DNA from: Niabella sp.
Lineage (GTDB): Bacteria; Bacteroidota; Bacteroidia; Chitinophagales; Chitinophagaceae
Reading direction: 5' to 3'
DNA length: 64,000 nucleotides
Assembly: GCF_030150205.1 (NCBI RefSeq)
Contig: NZ_JASLGT010000012.1
Span: forward strand, 38,474 to 102,473
Position numbers and translations under genes: made by a program. This document shows positions 34,357 through 43,051 of the stretch, piece by piece. The notes under the pieces are model-generated. The model saw only the letters and a list, made by a program, of their open reading frames with translations, did no database searches and was not told where the DNA came from. Numbering within the stretch: the first letter of the stretch is position 1; every line of letters begins with the position of its first letter.

Positions 34357-37026
34357 ATGGGTAAAATGGTGTATACAATTTTTGCAATTTGCCTTTTGCA
34401 TTTATCATTGTGCGGAGCGGCGCAACATTTGCCTCCCTACAAAAATCCCTCCCTTCCCATCGAAACCCGCGTACAGGATCTTCTTTCCCGTATGACGCCG
34501 GAGGAAAAGTTCTGGCAGTTGTTTATGATACCGGGCGACCTGGATAAGGCTGCAGCGGGTCAATATAAGAACGGCCTGTTTGGCTTCCAGGTAAGCGCGG
34601 CCACAACAGGTGCTGGAGAAGCGGCGCAGCAAATGCTGAGCTATAACCAGAGCAAGGAAAATGCATTGACGCTGGCAAAAAAGATCAACGGTATCCAGCG
34701 CTATTTTGTTGAAAACACCCGGTTGGGGATCCCATTATTATTTTTTGATGAAGCGCTGCACGGACTGGTACGTAGTGATGCAACTTCCTTTCCACAGTCC
34801 ATCGGACTGGCAGCTACCTTTGATACCGCAATGATGCGCCGGGTGGCCAATGCCATTGCCGATGAAACCCGGCAACGGGGTATCCGCCAGATCCTGACGC
34901 CCGTCGTGAACCTGGCCTCCGATGTGCGCTGGGGAAGAACGGAAGAAACCTATGGCGAAGATCCGTTTCTGACGTCGGCAATGGGCGTTGTGTTTGTAAG
35001 CTCTTTTGAAAAAAAGAATATCATTACAACACCTAAGCATTTTGTAGCGAATGTGGGGGATGGAGGCCGGGACAGTTACCCCATTCATTGGAGTGAACGT
35101 TACCTGGAGGAGACACATTTTCTGCCCTTTAAAGCCTGCTTTCAAAAAGGAGGAAGCCGGTCGGTAATGACGGCCTATAATTCATTGGATGGAACAGCCT
35201 GCACTGCCAACTCCTGGTTGCTGAATACAAAACTCAAAAAGGAATGGGGATTTAAAGGTTTTGTAATCTCAGATGCCGGTGCCACCGGCGGAGCCCTGGT
35301 ACTGCATCATACCGCCGGTGATTACCCGGAGTCTGGCGCCCAGGCTATCAATGGCGGACTGGATGTGATTTTTCAAACAGACTACCAGCATTATAAATTG
35401 TTTGCCCCGCATTTTTATGATGGGAAGATCGACTTAAAGCGGATCGACGACGCCGTGGCTCGGGTATTGCGCGCAAAGTTTGAGCTGGGTTTGTTTGATC
35501 ATCCCTACGTGGATGAAAAAAAAGCAGCTGAAAAATTTGATCACCGGCCGGTGGCAAAGCAGGCAGCACTTGAATCGCTGGTACTGCTAAAAAATGAAGA
35601 CAAGATCCTGCCACTGGCAAATAATATCCGGAAGCTGGCGGTGATTGGAGCCGATGCTGCCGAAGCCCGGTTAGGCGGATATAGCGGCCCCGGTATTCAT
35701 AAAGTATCGATATTGGAGGGGGTAAAGGAAAAGATCGGCACTTCTACGACGATCACCTATGCACCGGGGCCGGGCCGGAGTGATGTGGCCTGGAAGCCCG
35801 TTCCTGCCGACTTTCTTTGGCATTATGAAGGGACGGTCTTAAAAAAGGGTTTGCAGTTTAACGTATTTGACCAGATCGATTTTTCCGGACAACCGGTGGA
35901 TGGGGGTGTGGATGCAGCCATCAATAAACTCTGGACACTTTCACGTCCGTCGCCAAACCTGAAGCAGGATTTTTATGCGGTTCGATGGGAAGGCGTATTC
36001 CGGCCGGATGTTTCGGGCAGTTACCAGGTAGGGCTAAATGGTAACGATGGCTTCCGGTTGTATCTTGATGACCGGCTGGTTATTGATAACTGGAAAAAAG
36101 AATCTTTCAGAACCCTGCTGACTCCGGTTTCTTTTGTAAAAGGGAAAGCGTATAAACTGAAGGTAGAGTATTATGAGCCCGTTGGTAACGGAACACTGCA
36201 GCTGATCTTCCAGGGAGCAGACGACCGTGCGGATAAGATCCGGGAGGCGGTTGCCATTGCTGAAAAGGCTGATGCGGTGATCATTGCTGCGGGCATTGAG
36301 GAAGGGGAATTCAGAGACCGGGCCCTGTTATCGCTGCCCGGCATGCAGGAAGAGTTGATACAGCAGGTGTCAAAAACAGGGAAGCCGGTTGTGGTGGTGC
36401 TGGTTGGAGGAAGCGCCATCACCATGAGCAACTGGATCCATAACGTAAAGGGGATCCTGCAGGCCTGGTATCCGGGCGAGGAAGGCGGTCATGCCGTAGC
36501 GGATGTGTTGATGGGCGATTATAATCCTGCCGGCCGTTTGCCCATTACGTTCCCATTGCATGAAGCCCAATTGCCACTGGTATACAATCACAAACCTACA
36601 GGCCGCGGGGATGATTATGAAAATCTGTCTGGCCGCCCCTTATTCTCTTTTGGCTTTGGATTGAGCTATGCCGATTTTGAATACAGTAATATCCGGTTAG
36701 ATAAACGGAGCATAGGGGCCGCTGATTCCGTACATGTCCGCTTCACCATCAGGAACATAGGTGCAGTGGCCGGAGATGAAGTGCCGCAACTTTATATCCG
36801 CGACGATGAAGCTTCACTGGCACAGCCGGTACTGGCTTTGAAAGGATTTCAGCGGGTGCAACTAAAACCGGGGGAAACAAAGGAACTGGATTTTCTGATC
36901 ACACCGGAATTATTGCAGATGCTGAACCAGGAGATGAAATGGGTAGTGGAACCCGGGAGCTTTAGTGTTATGATCGGCGCTTCTTCTGCGGATATCCGGT
37001 TGAGGACGAGTTTAACTGTAGAATAA
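34357..37026 (+). CDS. Glycoside hydrolase family 3 enzyme with PA14 domain, exported
   Basis: A beta-glucosidase/beta-xylosidase-type enzyme of 889 residues with a signal peptide (about 1-22), acting in the periplasm. The GH3 N-terminal barrel contains LFFDEALHGL, TPVVNLASDVRWGRTEETYGEDP and TPKHFVAN. The nucleophile is Asp306 in GFVISDAG. The C-terminal domain carries the likely acid/base Glu651 in EGEFRDRALLSLPG. A PA14 domain is inserted at about residues 510-620 (YQVGLNGNDGFRLYLDDRLVIDNW), and the C-terminus is a fibronectin III-like domain. It probably trims beta-linked oligosaccharides imported by the SusCD systems next door. Exact substrate unknown. Confidence 0.95.
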   Translation: MGKMVYTIFAICLLHLSLCGAAQHLPPYKNPSLPIETRVQDLLSRMTPEEKFWQLFMIPGDLDKAAAGQYKNGLFGFQVSAATTGAGEAAQQMLSYNQSKENALTLAKKINGIQRYFVENTRLGIPLLFFDEALHGLVRSDATSFPQSIGLAATFDTAMMRRVANAIADETRQRGIRQILTPVVNLASDVRWGRTEETYGEDPFLTSAMGVVFVSSFEKKNIITTPKHFVANVGDGGRDSYPIHWSERYLEETHFLPFKACFQKGGSRSVMTAYNSLDGTACTANSWLLNTKLKKEWGFKGFVISDAGATGGALVLHHTAGDYPESGAQAINGGLDVIFQTDYQHYKLFAPHFYDGKIDLKRIDDAVARVLRAKFELGLFDHPYVDEKKAAEKFDHRPVAKQAALESLVLLKNEDKILPLANNIRKLAVIGADAAEARLGGYSGPGIHKVSILEGVKEKIGTSTTITYAPGPGRSDVAWKPVPADFLWHYEGTVLKKGLQFNVFDQIDFSGQPVDGGVDAAINKLWTLSRPSPNLKQDFYAVRWEGVFRPDVSGSYQVGLNGNDGFRLYLDDRLVIDNWKKESFRTLLTPVSFVKGKAYKLKVEYYEPVGNGTLQLIFQGADDRADKIREAVAIAEKADAVIIAAGIEEGEFRDRALLSLPGMQEELIQQVSKTGKPVVVVLVGGSAITMSNWIHNVKGILQAWYPGEEGGHAVADVLMGDYNPAGRLPITFPLHEAQLPLVYNHKPTGRGDDYENLSGRPLFSFGFGLSYADFEYSNIRLDKRSIGAADSVHVRFTIRNIGAVAGDEVPQLYIRDDEASLAQPVLALKGFQRVQLKPGETKELDFLITPELLQMLNQEMKWVVEPGSFSVMIGASSADIRLRTSLTVE

Positions 37027-37039
37027 AAAAAAGAGTGAT

Positions 37040-37330
37040 TTAATAAGGGCGGGGCGATCTGTTTGTATGCCTGAGGCGGACAATACGGATCTGACTGTTT
37101 TTTACCCTGTAAGAAATGCGATAATGGTGTACTTCAAACGCACGCCATGTTCCATCATTATTGGTTTTGTACTTATCCGCGCGATGTTTATCTGGTTGGC
37201 CTGGTAAGCTCAGGACTGCATCAATAATTTCCTGCCGAACCTTTACTGCATTTTGATAGGAATCTTTTAGAATGTATTCGTAGGCCCTCTTGAGTTCATT
37301 TTTTGCAAGCTCGTTCCATACAATCACCAT
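37040..37330 (-). CDS. Type II toxin of the RelE/ParE family
   Basis: A 96-residue basic protein with the RelE/ParE fold: N-terminal helices (IVWNELAKNELKRAYEYIL, VKVRQEIIDAVLSLPG), then the beta sheet (WRAFEVHHYRISYRVKNSQIRIVRLRHTNRSP). YRISYRV followed by IVRLRHT is the usual ParE/RelE C-terminal pattern. RelE toxins cut mRNA at the ribosome and ParE toxins inhibit gyrase; the sequence does not decide which. Its start overlaps the end of the antitoxin gene by 7 bp (37324-37330), so the two are translationally coupled. Confidence 0.88.
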   Translation of the reverse strand: MVIVWNELAKNELKRAYEYILKDSYQNAVKVRQEIIDAVLSLPGQPDKHRADKYKTNNDGTWRAFEVHHYRISYRVKNSQIRIVRLRHTNRSPRPY

Positions 37331-37539
37331 CGCTCCATTTCTTTTAGTAAGTCTTTCATTGTAGTGTATTTGCCGCTTTCAATTTCAGCATCACCTTTCT
37401 CCAGCTCCTGATTATATTCCTCCAACGTTTGTGAATTACCGGCAGTTTTGAATGGCACACCAAGGAACTTTAAAGTTTCCAAAAGAAACTTCTTCTTGGC
37501 GGAGTCGTTGATCCTGTCAAAATCAATAATCAGTTCCAT
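37324..37539 (-). CDS. Cognate antitoxin of the RelE/ParE-type module
   Basis: A 71-residue acidic protein directly upstream of and overlapping the toxin gene, the usual antitoxin-first order. No recognised DNA-binding domain is evident. It reads as a helical protein (DRINDSAKKKFLLETLKFLGVPF, then a charged LEEYNQELEKGDAEIESGKY region), like the short toxin-neutralising antitoxins paired with ParE/RelE in Bacteroidota. The identification depends mainly on its position. A promoter was not found in the upstream 116 bp. Confidence 0.78.
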   Translation of the reverse strand: MELIIDFDRINDSAKKKFLLETLKFLGVPFKTAGNSQTLEEYNQELEKGDAEIESGKYTTMKDLLKEMERW

Positions 37540-37655
37540 AGTACAACAAATTTACACTTTTTTCTTTTGTCGGTGTTTTTGTCTTCCGGGACCAATGTGT
37601 CGGATAGGACCCTTTTCTGCAGGTAACCGGTTGCGGCTGATTGTAAATAGCTTCT

Positions 37656-38144
37656 TTACGTCAATTCCTCAAAAACGCCCGTTTGCCGGTTTTTACGCAC
37701 TTTCCCCGCTTTGAAGTATTGTCCGTTCATGGCTACATAAACGCCATGGGGTAAGGATTGGGCAAAGGCAATGGCGCTGCCCAGGTTAAATAACCCATCG
37801 GAGCTGCCAAACTTAATGGGAATCATAGCGCCTGTTAGTACGATCGTTTTGTTTTTTACCCGTTCTGCTAATAACTGTGCGGTTACCGACATGGTATCCG
37901 TTCCATGGGTGATCACGATCTGCTCTTCTTCGCTTTGTTCGCATTGATAGGCGATCAGTTCGCGGTCTTCATCGGTCATCTCCAGGCTATCTACCATCAT
38001 CAGGGTCCGGATTTCAACCGGAACGGTGTTGCGCCCTTTTTCCAGCAATTCATGCAAATGTGTATCCTTAAAATAAAGTTCACCATTCAACATATTGTAC
38101 TCTTTATCAAAAGTGCCACCGGTTATAAAGATGCGTATTGCCAT
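37656..38144 (-). CDS. Single-domain asparaginase-like protein
   Basis: A 162-residue protein equivalent to only the N-terminal domain of L-asparaginase. The start at 38144 gives MAIRIFITGGTFD; upstream residues are unlike the family. Active-site elements are present: Thr11 in GGTFD, the THGTD motif (Thr82-Asp83) and LTGAMIP at about 103-109. The C-terminal domain that completes the site of type I/II asparaginases at the dimer interface is missing, with no trace in adjacent DNA. Proteins of this size occur in many bacteria as asparaginase-domain proteins, and their activity is uncertain. Confidence 0.8.
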   Translation of the reverse strand: MAIRIFITGGTFDKEYNMLNGELYFKDTHLHELLEKGRNTVPVEIRTLMMVDSLEMTDEDRELIAYQCEQSEEEQIVITHGTDTMSVTAQLLAERVKNKTIVLTGAMIPIKFGSSDGLFNLGSAIAFAQSLPHGVYVAMNGQYFKAGKVRKNRQTGVFEELT

Positions 38145-38333
38145 ACCTGCAAAAGTATCGCATTTCGGCCAGCATGCAGGCGCGAAGCGGGTTGGTTGTG
38201 CCAAGGCCTGCTCGTTTTTTTAATTTAAATGAAGGGTATGGGATTTTATTAGTAGTTTCAACAGTGATCCCAATCAATCTTGCAAAATATAAAACGCATC
38301 GGTTAAATAAATTGATATTCTGAAATGAACCGA

Positions 38334-38378
38334 CAGTTTTCAGTGGTCAGTTTTTAGTTATCAGCAATCAGTTATCAG
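38334..38378. repeat. Dispersed intergenic repeat, CAGTTTTCAG...TTATCAG type
   Basis: Low-complexity block with CAGTTTTCAG, AGTTATCAGCAATCAG and GTTATCAG. A related block in opposite orientation lies at 51183-51240. The two share CAGTTTTCAG and the (T)ATCAG units. The surrounding 275 bp between the asparaginase-like gene and the antiporter gene have no gene. Confidence 0.6.
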
Positions 38379-38419
38379 TGTCAAGCAGCATCTGAGAGCT
38401 AACTGCTGAAAGCTCAAAC

Positions 38420-40030
38420 CTATCGCCTCCGGCTTCTCAGCCGGGCCTCTTCCAAATCCAGTTCCCATTCCTTTTCCTTTATAAGCTCCTCACTGAAGGT
38501 TCCGTTTGACCGGTATTGCATCAGTTCCTCGCGTTTTACATCGATCAGCTCCAGCAGTAATTGCCGGAACCGCGGCATGGATTCATCGATCACCGTGTCG
38601 TCTCCGGATTTCAGTCCCAGCTTTTGCCGGGCAGCGTCAATCATATGACTATACCGGTTGCGCGTCAGCAAAAAGGGTTCGCTTTGCTCCAGGTCGTCTT
38701 TATAATGTGTATCGATGTATTTCAGCGAAAGCGCTGCCAGCCGCAATTTCAGCTGTTGGTTCTCAATATACCGTTTGTCTTCTGCAACATCCCGGATCTT
38801 TAGCAGCCGGATCAGGGGCGATATGGTAAGCCCCTGTATCACCAGTGTTACAATGATCACCACAAACGTAATAAAGAGGATCAGGTACCGGTAAGGAAAC
38901 TCTACATTGTTTTTTACATAAAAGGGAATGGCCAGTGCTGCGGCCAGTGATACCACTCCCCGCATCCCACACCAGGCTACTAAAAAGGTTTCTTTATTGG
39001 TGGGAATTGCTGTGCCGGGCGACCATCTGCGTTTAATACGTACCCGGAGGTAATTAGAACTGTACACCCATATGATGCGGATGATGATCACCGCTGCGCT
39101 CATAATGAGTCCATAACCAAGGGCATCTTTTACGGTGTTCTTTGTAAAATTGGAAACGATAAACGGTAGTTGCAGTCCTATAAGGATGAAAATAAACCCG
39201 TTTAATAAAAACGTAAGCGTGTCCCATACGCCAGCCATATGGATGCGCGACTGGTATCCCAGCATCCGGTGTGTATGATAACTCAGGAATAATCCGCCTG
39301 CTACCACCGATAATACACCGGAGCAATGAAAGTACTCTGCCACCAGGTACATGACATAAGGCGATAGCAGGGTGAAGGCCGTATCAATGGCCGAAGTGGT
39401 GGGAAAAAAGCGCAGGATCAGGTAAATAATGCCTGCAATGGCGAGGCCGATACAAATGCCCATACCCGCTACAATAAAAAAGCTCCTGGTGGCCGTCCAG
39501 GCGCTAAACTGGCCGGAGATCACCGCCAGTAACGCAAAGCGGTATACAATCAAACTGGAAGCATCATTGACGAGGCTTTCACCTTCCAGCAGGTTTACCA
39601 CGCTGCGGGGTACCTTTAACCCTTTCAATACGGAAGTGGCTGCAACGGCATCCGGTGGAGAAATGATACCCCCCAATACAAAGCCCAGTGCCAGCGTAAA
39701 ACCCGGTATGAGGGCTGTGGAAAGAAAGGCAATGATAGTAGAAGTAAAAAATACCAGCCCAAAACCCAGCAGGGCAATCCGTCGTTTCAGTTTCCAGAAA
39801 TCCGCCCAGGGCATTTGCATGGCCGCAGAAAAAAGGATGGGCGGCAGGAAGATCAAAAATACAATATCGGGGTTGATCTTGATTTCGGGTGTGCCCGGCA
39901 GCATGCTGATTACAAGGCCTGCGATTACTAAAAATATCGGGTATGAAATTTTTAGTTTATTACCCAGCATGGTGAGCAGGGTAATCAGGAAAAGCATGGT
40001 AACGATCAGTAAAAGCCTGCTTTCAATCAT
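38420..40030 (-). CDS. Na+/H+ antiporter, CPA1 family
   Basis: Inner-membrane cation/proton antiporter of 536 residues with about 12 membrane helices, exporting Na+ (or K+) in exchange for H+. The functional core ISPPDAVAATSVLKG and the segment LLEGESLVNDASSLI carry the acidic residues (Asp in PPDA, Asp in VNDAS) that bind cations in NhaP/NHE-type proteins. After the last helix there is a cytoplasmic tail of about 110 charged, helical residues, ending in an Arg-rich stretch (LEEARLRSRRR), which may sense pH or bind regulators. It appears to be monocistronic. About 240 bp of repeat-rich sequence separate its start from ndh. Confidence 0.92.
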   Translation of the reverse strand: MIESRLLLIVTMLFLITLLTMLGNKLKISYPIFLVIAGLVISMLPGTPEIKINPDIVFLIFLPPILFSAAMQMPWADFWKLKRRIALLGFGLVFFTSTIIAFLSTALIPGFTLALGFVLGGIISPPDAVAATSVLKGLKVPRSVVNLLEGESLVNDASSLIVYRFALLAVISGQFSAWTATRSFFIVAGMGICIGLAIAGIIYLILRFFPTTSAIDTAFTLLSPYVMYLVAEYFHCSGVLSVVAGGLFLSYHTHRMLGYQSRIHMAGVWDTLTFLLNGFIFILIGLQLPFIVSNFTKNTVKDALGYGLIMSAAVIIIRIIWVYSSNYLRVRIKRRWSPGTAIPTNKETFLVAWCGMRGVVSLAAALAIPFYVKNNVEFPYRYLILFITFVVIIVTLVIQGLTISPLIRLLKIRDVAEDKRYIENQQLKLRLAALSLKYIDTHYKDDLEQSEPFLLTRNRYSHMIDAARQKLGLKSGDDTVIDESMPRFRQLLLELIDVKREELMQYRSNGTFSEELIKEKEWELDLEEARLRSRRR

Positions 40031-40266
40031 GCCTTAATATACGGAATTCTTTTGGGGAATTTGAAAATTTGAGAATGTGGAATTTTGAAAATGAAGATGT
40101 CGTTCCTGCTCCGTGATCTTTTTTCCGGTCGATATTCTATAGACGTTAGGCGATAGACATCTGGTATCCAGCATCTAAAATCCTGCGTCTTACATCAAGT
40201 ATAAAACCGGGTCTAACGAGAAACTTTAAACCCCGTCCGACCGGGTCGTCCGGGCGGGCTCAAACC
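40031..40266. other. Intergenic region with short repeats, 236 bp
   Basis: No gene is seen. A TTGAAAA/GAGAATG-rich stretch (about 40060-40092) resembles, in reverse complement, a stretch at about 52148-52176. A GC-rich imperfect hairpin at about 40232-40258 (CCCG and CGGG ends) could be the terminator of ndh on the minus strand, without a good T-run. Confidence 0.45.
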
Positions 40267-41544
40267 TTAAACCGCCTCATCCCGGTCTTCCGGCCGGATG
40301 ATCATCCGGAAAGACTGGTCCCGGCTGAAATAAGCAATGATCCAGTTCGTTAACGTGCGGAGCCGGTTCTTTAATGTTAGCAATGACATTACGTGAATGA
40401 ACAGCCAGATCAGCCAGGCGAAGAAACCACCAAAACGCATTTTGGGTTTGGTAAGATCGGCTACCGCTTTGTTGCGACCAATAATGGCCATCGATCCCTT
40501 ATCTACATAGGTAAAGGGCTTTAATTGTTGCGGATGCAAGAGGTTCTTTGCGAGGTTGGCGCCCTGCTGAAGCGCCACCTGTGCTACCTGGGGATGCCCG
40601 TTGGGAAAAGCGGCGTCGGTGGTTTGCAGGCAGGTATCACCGATGGCATAGATGTTTTCAACACCCTGCACCTTATTATAGGCATCTACCTGCAAGCGTT
40701 TACCCCGCCCATAGCATTCCTCCGGGATACCTTCGAATGTTTTTGCCGCCACACCGGCTGCCCAGATCAGGTTCCTGGTTTCGATCGTGCTGCCATCAGA
40801 CAGGAGTACCGTATCATTGATAAAATCCTTTACTGTGGTTTTTAATTTTACATGCACACCCAATGCTTCCAGCGATTTTTTTGAGTACTGCTGTGCGTTA
40901 GGTGACATGGGCTTCAGTACCGCATCGCCGCCGTCTACCAGGTATATTTCGCCCAGGTTTCTTCCGATAAGTTCGGGATAATCCTTGCGGATAATCGTAG
41001 CACGCATTTCTGCAAACATACCGGAGATCTCCACACCCGTAGGACCTGCACCGGCTACCACAAAAGTGACGAGCTTTCTTTTATAATCGGCATCCGTAGT
41101 GCGGGATGCTTCTTCAAGCCGGTTCAAAAGCGTATTCCGCATGGCTAACGCATCACTCAGCGTTTTCATGGGGATGGCGTTCTGTTGCACCTGCTCCATT
41201 CCAAAATAATTGGTAGTGGCGCCGGTGGCCAGTACTAAAAGATCATAGTTCAGGGTGCCGTTCGACAGCACGAGTTGCCGCTCATTGGGGAGTACTTTTT
41301 TTAACTCACCCATCCGGAAACGGATATTTTTTTTGCCTCTTAAAAATTTACGGAACGGATAGCTAATACTGGAGGGCTCCAGGAAGCCGGTTGCTACCTG
41401 GTACAGCAGCGGGGGAAAGAAGTTGTAATTGTTGCTGTCTACCAGGGTTACTTCAAATCCGGGTTTGTTGTTGAGCTTCTTGGCCAGGGTTACACCGGCA
41501 AATCCTCCACCAACGATCACTACTTTTTTAGAAGACTGGTCCAT
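40267..41544 (-). CDS. ndh: Type II NADH dehydrogenase-like FAD oxidoreductase
   Basis: A 425-residue flavoprotein related to NDH-2, which oxidises NADH and reduces menaquinone at the inner membrane without pumping protons. An FAD-binding motif VVIVGGGFAGVTLAKKL lies at the N-terminus. The quinone-proximal NFFPPLLYQVATGFLEPSSI is present, and the second dinucleotide motif is VVAGAGPTGVEISG at about residues 163-176. YAIGD and FPNGHPQVAQVALQQG carry the C-terminal FAD contacts. Hydrophobic and amphipathic C-terminal helices (FFAWLIWLFIHVMSLL) would attach it to the membrane. It follows mqnC on the same strand, with a palindrome between. Confidence 0.92.
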   Translation of the reverse strand: MDQSSKKVVIVGGGFAGVTLAKKLNNKPGFEVTLVDSNNYNFFPPLLYQVATGFLEPSSISYPFRKFLRGKKNIRFRMGELKKVLPNERQLVLSNGTLNYDLLVLATGATTNYFGMEQVQQNAIPMKTLSDALAMRNTLLNRLEEASRTTDADYKRKLVTFVVAGAGPTGVEISGMFAEMRATIIRKDYPELIGRNLGEIYLVDGGDAVLKPMSPNAQQYSKKSLEALGVHVKLKTTVKDFINDTVLLSDGSTIETRNLIWAAGVAAKTFEGIPEECYGRGKRLQVDAYNKVQGVENIYAIGDTCLQTTDAAFPNGHPQVAQVALQQGANLAKNLLHPQQLKPFTYVDKGSMAIIGRNKAVADLTKPKMRFGGFFAWLIWLFIHVMSLLTLKNRLRTLTNWIIAYFSRDQSFRMIIRPEDRDEAV

Positions 41545-41567
41545 AGGAATTTGTTTTAATGATGAGC

Positions 41568-41612
41568 AGACCTGTGAGGTTTAATCCATTCCAGGAGAAA
41601 CCTCACAGGTCT
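41568..41612. repeat. Perfect 15-bp palindrome between mqnC and ndh
   Basis: AGACCTGTGAGGTTT (41568-41582) and AAACCTCACAGGTCT (41598-41612) are exact inverse complements with a 15-base loop. A degenerate relative lies in the fumC leader (49966-50000). It has no T-run after the stem on either strand, so it is more likely a mobile palindrome or an RNA processing/stabilising site than a terminator. Confidence 0.85.
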
Positions 41613-41618
41613 GTAGGT

Positions 41619-42743
41619 CTAATAATTCACCACCTGCTCCACAATAGCCTCCGGTATCTTACGCCATTCATATTTCTGCGTGCGCAGCTGGGGTTCAAAA
41701 CCGGCTTCGCGAATGGCTTCCTGTATCGATTTATAGGTAAACCGGTGAGGGGCCCCGGCGGCACTTACCACGTTTTCTTCAATCATGATGCTTCCGAAAT
41801 CATTGGCCCCGGCATGCAGGCACAGTTGTGCGGTGGGTTTGCCAACCGTAAGCCAGGATGCCTGGATATTCTTAATATTCGGAAGCATTATGCGACTCAA
41901 TGCTACCATTTTAATGTATTCATCTGCGGTGGTAAGGTTGTGCACACCGCGTATCCTTGTGAGCAGGGTGTCTACATCCTGGAAGGTCCAGGCAATAAAA
42001 GCCAGGAACCCATTGGTACCTTCCGGTTTCCGGCTCTGTACTTCTCTTATTTTCACCAGGTGCTCAAAACGTTCTTCAATGGTTTCTACGTGACCAAACA
42101 TCATAGTGGCGGAAGTGGTAATATCCAGCTTGTGTGCCTCGTGCATAATATCGAGCCATTCCTGGGCACCACATTTCCCTTTACTGATGAGGCGCCGTAC
42201 CCGGTCTATGAGTATTTCGGCACCAGCTCCGGGCAATGAATCCAGGCCGGCATCTTTCAGGGCCTGCAATACTTCCCGGTGCGTGCTTTTTTCCAGTTTG
42301 GTAATATGGGCTATTTCGGGTGGCCCCAGCGCATGCAACCGGATGTCGGGAAATTCTGCCTTGATCTGCCGGAACGTATCTACATAAAACTGTAATCCCA
42401 GTTCCGGGTGGTGCCCGCCCTGCAACAGCAACTGGTCGCCCCCGTATTTGATCGTTTCCTCAATTTTTTTCCGGTAGGTGGGCATATCCGTGATATAGGC
42501 ATCCGGATGCCCGGGAATACGGAAAAAATTACAAAACTTACAGTTGGCAATACATACATTGGTTGTATTTACATTGCGGTCGATCTGCCAGGTTACCTTC
42601 CCATGAGGCACCTGTTGTTTCCGCAGTTCATCTGCGATCAGCATCAGGTCGGAAAGAGGGGCATGGTGATAAAGAAAAACGCCTTCCTCCACACTCAAAA
42701 ATTCAAACGCCGCGGCTTTTTTATAAAGATCCTGTAATATCAT
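41619..42743 (-). CDS. mqnC: Cyclic dehypoxanthine futalosine synthase
   Basis: Radical SAM enzyme of the futalosine menaquinone pathway, cyclising dehypoxanthine futalosine. The 374 residues include CIANCKFC with the CxxxCxxC cluster ligands Cys64, Cys68 and Cys71. Other MqnC features are LSVEEGVFLYHHAPL, YGGDQLLLQGGHHPELG, HALGPPEIAHI, LDSLPGAGAEIL and TATMMFGHVET-like TTSATMMFGHVETIEER. It is distinguished from MqnE by the QGGHHP motif and the overall pattern. It indicates that the organism makes menaquinone by the futalosine route; the other mqn genes are elsewhere. It precedes ndh, whose product uses menaquinone. Confidence 0.94.
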   Translation of the reverse strand: MILQDLYKKAAAFEFLSVEEGVFLYHHAPLSDLMLIADELRKQQVPHGKVTWQIDRNVNTTNVCIANCKFCNFFRIPGHPDAYITDMPTYRKKIEETIKYGGDQLLLQGGHHPELGLQFYVDTFRQIKAEFPDIRLHALGPPEIAHITKLEKSTHREVLQALKDAGLDSLPGAGAEILIDRVRRLISKGKCGAQEWLDIMHEAHKLDITTSATMMFGHVETIEERFEHLVKIREVQSRKPEGTNGFLAFIAWTFQDVDTLLTRIRGVHNLTTADEYIKMVALSRIMLPNIKNIQASWLTVGKPTAQLCLHAGANDFGSIMIEENVVSAAGAPHRFTYKSIQEAIREAGFEPQLRTQKYEWRKIPEAIVEQVVNY

Positions 42744-42841
42744 AGACTGTTGAAATAAAGTACAAAAGTACGACAGATGCTGCTAATTATGGTAAGGAAG
42801 GGAGGTGTTTCCGTATTATAACGTAACTATAAGGGAACTTA

Positions 42842-42914
42842 GAGGCCTTGGAGACATGCATACCCGTATAAATCAAATGAATGATACACCATGTCACCCC
42901 AGTCCCCAATGTCC
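42842..42914. repeat. Degenerate copy of a dispersed palindromic element
   Basis: The right part (42889-42914, CCATGTCACCCCAGTCCC and on) matches the right arm of the long palindrome at 46918-47184 with a few changes. The left part, GAGGCCTTGGAGACATG (42842-42858), looks like a shortened inverse arm. It lies between the divergent mqnC and iscA-like genes. Confidence 0.55.
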
Positions 42915-42939
42915 TCTCATTAAAAGCCAGCCCCCGGTT

Positions 42940-42970
42940 TTGGCAAAAGCCCGTTTCTAAAGTATCTTTG
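42940..42970 (+). promoter_or_regulatory. Probable promoter of the iscA-like/terC/murF-alr operon
   Basis: TTG (42940-42942, within TTTTGG) and TATCTTTG (42963-42970, followed by C) are separated by 20 bp, a good fit to the Bacteroidota -33/-7 arrangement TTG and TAnnTTTG. The start codon of the first gene is 82 bp downstream of the -7 box. Confidence 0.58.
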
Positions 42971-43051
42971 CAAAGCAAAAGCAGAAGTAATCCCTGCGAT
43001 GAACATTTTAGGCGGGATAATTGTTATTGTTACTTCTAAATAAAGGTAAAA

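Noticed and set aside
40232..40258. GC-rich hairpin after ndh considered as a firm terminator
   Set aside because: Stem is imperfect and no uridine tract follows on the minus strand, so it is only mentioned as a possibility in the intergenic entry.
41559..42239. A 226-codon plus-strand frame opposite mqnC
   Set aside because: It covers the complement of conserved radical SAM sequence and begins inside the intergenic palindrome; no homology pattern was recognised.
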